In this document: positions 60,300 to 64,000 of the stretch, in pieces
How positions within the stretch are numbered: the stretch's first letter is position 1
Layout: every line of letters starts with the position of its first letter
DNA from: Mytilinidion resinicola
Taxonomy: Eukaryota > Ascomycota > Dothideomycetes > Mytilinidiales > Mytilinidiaceae
NCBI RefSeq assembly: GCF_010093595.1
Contig: NW_022985459.1
Span: forward strand, 1-64,000
Direction: 5' to 3'
DNA length: 64,000 nucleotides
Program-made: the position numbers and the translations under genes
The notes under the pieces: model-generated
Databases searched by the model: none
Told to the model about the DNA's origin: nothing
What the model saw: the letters and a program-made list of their open reading frames with translations, nothing else

Positions 60300-61024
60300 C
60301 TACTCCTCTGCTCCTCCAGGCTGCTCGCTCTTGGCCTTCGATTCGTGGAATCGAACGAGGGCGGACGGCAGATCAGGCTGTGGGGACTCGATTTGTCCTG
60401 TTATAATATTAGTAACAGTTCTTACTCATAGTGATTCTGCAAAGACTAACCGAGCAGATCCTGCACATAGGCCTCAGGCAAGACCTTTTTCAAATTCTTC
60501 GGCCATTTGCGCTCACACTCCTTGACCGCATCGTTGTACTCCGCGGTCAGCTTGGCCACAACAGCGCGATCTTCTGCCGACAGGGTCTGCTGCGGAGCCT
60601 GGCTGTAGGTTGCCAGGAGGCCATGCAGCTTTTGGTTCATGTCTTGTGCCGGGGCTTCAGCATCTTCGTAGCGCGGCTTCCAGTAGTCTCCCAGGCCAAT
60701 CCGTGCGATCAATGCATGTTCAATAGCACCGATTGCCCCGCCGAGCTTCTTGAAGGCAGCCTTCCATCTGGCCTTCCACTTTCCATCGTGGACTTGTACC
60801 ATCTGCATGCGAGTGATCACACCTTCGCCCAGCTGATGCAACTTGGTAGCGACGGAGGTGGCATTGTTGAGGGCGCCTTGCTCGGTGGAAGTGTATCCAG
60901 TGTGCTCAAGTGGGAAGTATGGCGGAATGGGGGGCTTGCCGGACTGGGCGGCAGCAGACTTGGAGGAAGAAGCCTTCATCGAGGCGCGGTTGGAGGGGAC
61001 GGTGGGGTTGCTCGACGAAGACAT
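60300..61024 (-). CDS. Uncharacterised helical protein
   Basis: Exon 1 is 61024-60451 and exon 2 60397-60300. The 53 nt intron has donor GTTAGT and acceptor AACAG, phase 1, giving 223 aa. The first 35 residues are Ser/Ala-rich and disordered, followed by PPIPPYFPLEHTGY and a mostly helical domain (residues about 45-190) with KARWKAAFKKLGGAIGAIEH and a Lys/Glu-rich end. Without the intron the frame would stop at 192 residues, losing an open, protein-like tail. No domain is recognised. No stops or shifts, so probably a live gene. Confidence 0.75.
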
Positions 61025-61479
61025 ATTCGATTGAAGGGGTGTGATGTTTGGAGACGTGTTTGGTGTGCTGAAGTGACGCGAGTAGTATGAAGACGTCGTG
61101 GAGGATGAAGAGATCGAAAAGGCGAAGCTTTCTGCAAGTGCGGCAGTTCACTGAAATCATGAAACCATTGGCGAAATATTGACCAATCGTTTCGATCGCC
61201 AAGTCTCGCTTCGCCTACCTGCTATATGGATAGTCATTCAATAAGATATAACCCGATCAGACTCCTTAATATCGGTATCATGATTAGGTTTCAATAATCA
61301 GTTCTCGGTCACTGACTCTCTGCTGCATTGAAGTTAAGACTGGGGTGAACCCGTATTTATGGGGGGTAGGAATTTCCACCAATTTGCCTACCAGATATCG
61401 TCGTGTCAGCAGTGCTGAGCATCGCATCTTCTGACCTCAGGGTAGTCATAAGTTCACGGCAGACGTAAAACTGTTTGTG

Positions 61480-61605
61480 CCGTACTAGGCATAGGTTTGG
61501 ACACACACACATCTCAGTGTTCCGGCGTCACTCTTGCTCGCTTGACACCACTGTAAGGAGGGCCCTGGCTATCGCGTCTTCGGTCAGTCAGACAGTAGCC
61601 CAATT
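61480..61605 (-). mobile_element. MITE-like repeat, copy E (partial)
   Basis: GTACTAGGCATAGGTTTGG and CTCTTGCTCGCTTGACACCAC match the inverted end and inner part of copy B in opposite orientation. The distal half is not recognisable. It lies between two convergently spaced minus-strand genes. Confidence 0.5.
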
Positions 61606-61647
61606 CCTACTGCGTGGAGATTCTCATTATATCTAGAGATTCAAAGC

Positions 61648-62616
61648 CTATCGAGACACCCCAAGCAGATCCTCAGCTCGAATACCACCATGCTCCTCAA
61701 CAAAAACCTTCCAGTCCAAATCCGTCGGCTTCCAACCAAGCGCACGGAGCTTGTCAGCCTTTGCCTTCGAACTACTACCCACCAAGTACGGGAAGAACGA
61801 ACCCAGCTTCTTCGCCAGCTTCTCCGCCTCATAAAACCGCACCGCCTTGGCCGGTATCTTGCCCTGAGCATATAGCCGATTCGCGACGGCCTGGGCTCGC
61901 CCCAACAAAGAAACCTCGAAAGACCCGATAAAGTAGTACCTATAGCGGCCATACTCCAACCGACCTGCTTCTCTTTTCAACGCCTATTTCACGATAAAGA
62001 CGATCACTTCTCCAAGATCCCGGATTGATACCGTACTCCACACATTCTCGCCTTTGCCACGACAAAGGGAGCTCCGTCAGCAATGATGGCTTCATACCAC
62101 TGCACTTGGAACGTTTCTGTCTTGAGGGCTCCTAGGCCATGGCCAAGAATAGTCGGAGGTGCGAGGATGACGCTTCGCACGCCACGCTCAGCGGAGAAGG
62201 ACCTCTTCCATGTCATCGACATCAGAATAAACCTTGGGGTTGAGTTCGCCATACGGAAGAGCTGGATCGGTGAGACTGCTGGTGCCGGAAAGGTGTATAA
62301 AGACTGGTGACAGAGACTTGTTCTCGGGACTAGTGGCTATTCCTTCGACTAGGGCCACAATGGCATCTTCGTGATTGGCGCCGGCTTGGAAGACAATCGT
62401 GGCTTTAGAGGCTTCGGCGGCAAGGAGTTTCTTGTTGTCCAAGGATCCGAGGAGTGGCTCAACGGTTGGGCCGTAGAAGGCACGGAGGATCTCTATTTGC
62501 TCGGGGGTGCGCACGAGGGCGCGGACTCTGATCTCTGGGAATCGCTGGTGGAAGACGGTCAAGAAGGTGCCGCCGGTGCAGCCACTTGCTCCCGTGAGGA
62601 AGATAGTTGGTGCCAT
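61648..62616 (-). pseudogene. NAD(P)-binding reductase/epimerase-like gene with three lesions
   Basis: It starts at ATG 62616 with a Rossmann motif TGASGCTGG (NmrA/extended-SDR style) and runs to DVDDMEEVL. There the frame shifts (near 62200) into SAERGVRSVILAPPTI and FQVQWYEAIIADGAPFVVAK. It shifts back near 62055 into the original frame (GENVWSTVSIRDLGEVIVFIVK) and meets TAG at 61986-61984, where CAG is likely. It then continues as ALKREAGRLEYGRYRYYF and ends at 61648. The two shifts cancel. Once read through, length and order fit fungal NAD(P)-dependent epimerase/dehydratase-like proteins of about 320 aa. Substrate unknown. The gene is dead as assembled. Confidence 0.8.
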
Positions 62617-63560
62617 CGGATTCGAAGGACGGGAAAGGGTTTCGGATGGCTTGGGGAAAGATGAATATTCCAGTAGCGCAGTCAGGTCTAGGAGACTTTT
62701 TTGCTTGTACTTAGGTCAAAAACTTCTAGATTTATTGGAATAAGGCCAATGAATATGGGGTACTACGAGGCCATGTATGCTTCACGACAATACCACTCCT
62801 TTAATGTGCGTTGAGTAGTTCACGATCACGAAGTGCTTTGTCACTTGTCGTCTACATAAGCTTGCTTGCAACGCATTAACTAGAGAACCTATAGATTAGT
62901 CACTCCTAGCGAGCCCTGACTACCTGGAAGACTTGATCTAGTGTACATCTGGCGTGCTGAGTCCCGAAATCACTACAATTACCTCGAGCCTTTATACGAA
63001 CGTCCGGAAATTTATGAGCCATGTTGAATAAGCTGTACATAGTAGTGAACTTCCTATTCAGGGAAGTTTCCCTCCACGGCCGTTGTGGATTGATGGCCTC
63101 CGCCCTTTGCTGGCAAGCACGTGCGGTGTCTATTGAGCCTTTGACTTGCTAGGTCCGTAGAAGTTCAGCCTCCACTTCGTCGCCATTTTACCCCCGCACC
63201 CAGGGGAAGACGATGACCAGGTGGCACGGTGGGGCCGGTCACGGGACTGCCAAGAACCCCACTACAAAAAGGTCGCCCGACGGGCCCGCCCTGCTTTTCT
63301 CTCTCCTCATCACGACGCAGACATTTCGAAGACGGTCTCTGCTTGGGCGATCAACCTCCCTAATGCAGTGGTTCATGTTTGTTCTTTTCTTCTGGTGAGG
63401 TCCCGGGGGGCCGAGGTGGTAAAGGTACGTTCTCGATGATGCTCACTTTCACTAGGCAAGGCTGTTGGCGTCATTGCACCCCCGTGGACTACGACAGCTA
63501 GCATCTCAGCCTAGCGAGGCCTGCAATCAATGTTTTCTAATGATGCTGACTTGCTCGCAG
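62617..63560. other. Upstream region, possible first exons of the right-edge gene
   Basis: Short plus-strand frames start at 63213 and 63221, and a GTACGT donor lies at 63425. One of these could be the first exon of the gene that continues past the right edge, but I could not fix the phase. Confidence 0.35.
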
Positions 63561-64000
63561 TGAAGGAGTTTCGCAATTCCTCAGTTATGAGGGAACTGAA
63601 GTGTTGCCGTTCGAAGGTAAGTCTCCGATGCATCCCTTCCAACAACATGGATCTAACAAATGCAGTTGTTCTACACCTTCCAGGATAACGTTTGCGTTGG
63701 CTTGGTTGACACCGAGGTAGAATTCCCAGCGCCTGATAATGAGCAGAAACTGGAGCGGTCCATCCAGAACGCACAGAGCATTGGTATGTGTTGCCTCTTC
63801 AATCATTCCACGTTGCATGCGCTAACAATACATAACTAGGCCTTTTCCCTCTTCACGGCCGCGCCTCTCCTACCTGGCGCGATGGCTTCTCCATGTTCGA
63901 CCGTGGCACACCGCGTGATCTGGCGGCCGCGCACTACCCGGTGCCTGGATATGGACTGATCTCACCGATGCAATCCCGACATGCCAACGACAATCACCCC
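63561..64000 (+). CDS. Partial gene running off the right edge
   Basis: Exons 63561-63616, 63666-63783 and 63840 onward are supported by GTAAGT/GTATGT donors, TCTAAC and GCTAAC branch points and agreeing phases. The visible protein has KLFYTFQDNVCVGLVDTE, a charged QKLERSIQNAQ helix, then LFPLHGRASPTWRDGF and FDRGTPRDLAAAHYP. It is open to the last base. The start is not located and the family is not recognised. Confidence 0.55.

Noticed and set aside
1..64000. tRNA or rRNA genes
   Set aside because: No cloverleaf with a convincing T-arm box and acceptor pairing, and no conserved rRNA block, was found on either strand by eye.

Overview
This window is one end of a chromosome of a filamentous ascomycete, most likely a Dothideomycete. 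It opens with (CCCTAA)n telomere repeat. Its genes carry short spliceosomal introns (about 50-65 nt) with CTRAY branch points. It also holds large AT-rich blocks in which recognisable retroelement proteins are riddled with C-to-T/G-to-A stops, the signature of repeat-induced point mutation (RIP). Every exon structure given here was worked out by hand from splice motifs, phase and family resemblance; no search was run.

Layout. (1) 1-9.7 kb: telomere fused to a 5'-truncated, RIP-decayed Ty3/Gypsy chromovirus, then nested AT-rich repeats with a LINE 3' fragment. (2) 9.8-19.4 kb: GC-normal, fast-evolving small genes (coiled-coil, zinc-knuckle and low-complexity proteins, several broken). Five of them are followed, on their own sense strand, by a short array of 23-25 bp units of one shared pattern. 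(3) 20.8-34.4 kb: conserved metabolic and transport genes: an aryl-alcohol-type zinc dehydrogenase, a broken HTD2-like dehydratase, a complete 10-exon type IIC P-type ATPase (1104 aa), a small unknown gene, and a cytochrome P450 interrupted by one stop codon. (4) 34.66-51.74 kb: a 17 kb RIP block resolved into four elements. Fot1/pogo element 1 (minus) was invaded by a Tad1-like LINE, with a 12 bp target-site duplication. It abuts Fot1/pogo element 2 (plus), which was invaded by a complete Ty3/Gypsy chromovirus with 528 bp LTRs and a 5 bp duplication. (5) 52-64 kb: a DUF6536-type membrane protein, a solo LTR, an F-box gene with one stop, an unknown gene, a multiply broken NAD(P)-binding reductase, and a partial gene at the right edge.

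Three themes connect the regions. Many subtelomeric genes are disabled by single stops that are mostly explicable as C-to-T changes, as if RIP-like mutation leaks out of the repeats. A roughly 215 bp MITE-like family occurs five times, and two copies sit inside introns of otherwise readable genes. The two 528 bp LTRs of one element have diverged almost only by transitions, giving an internal record of the mutation process, which fades towards the right edge of the block.
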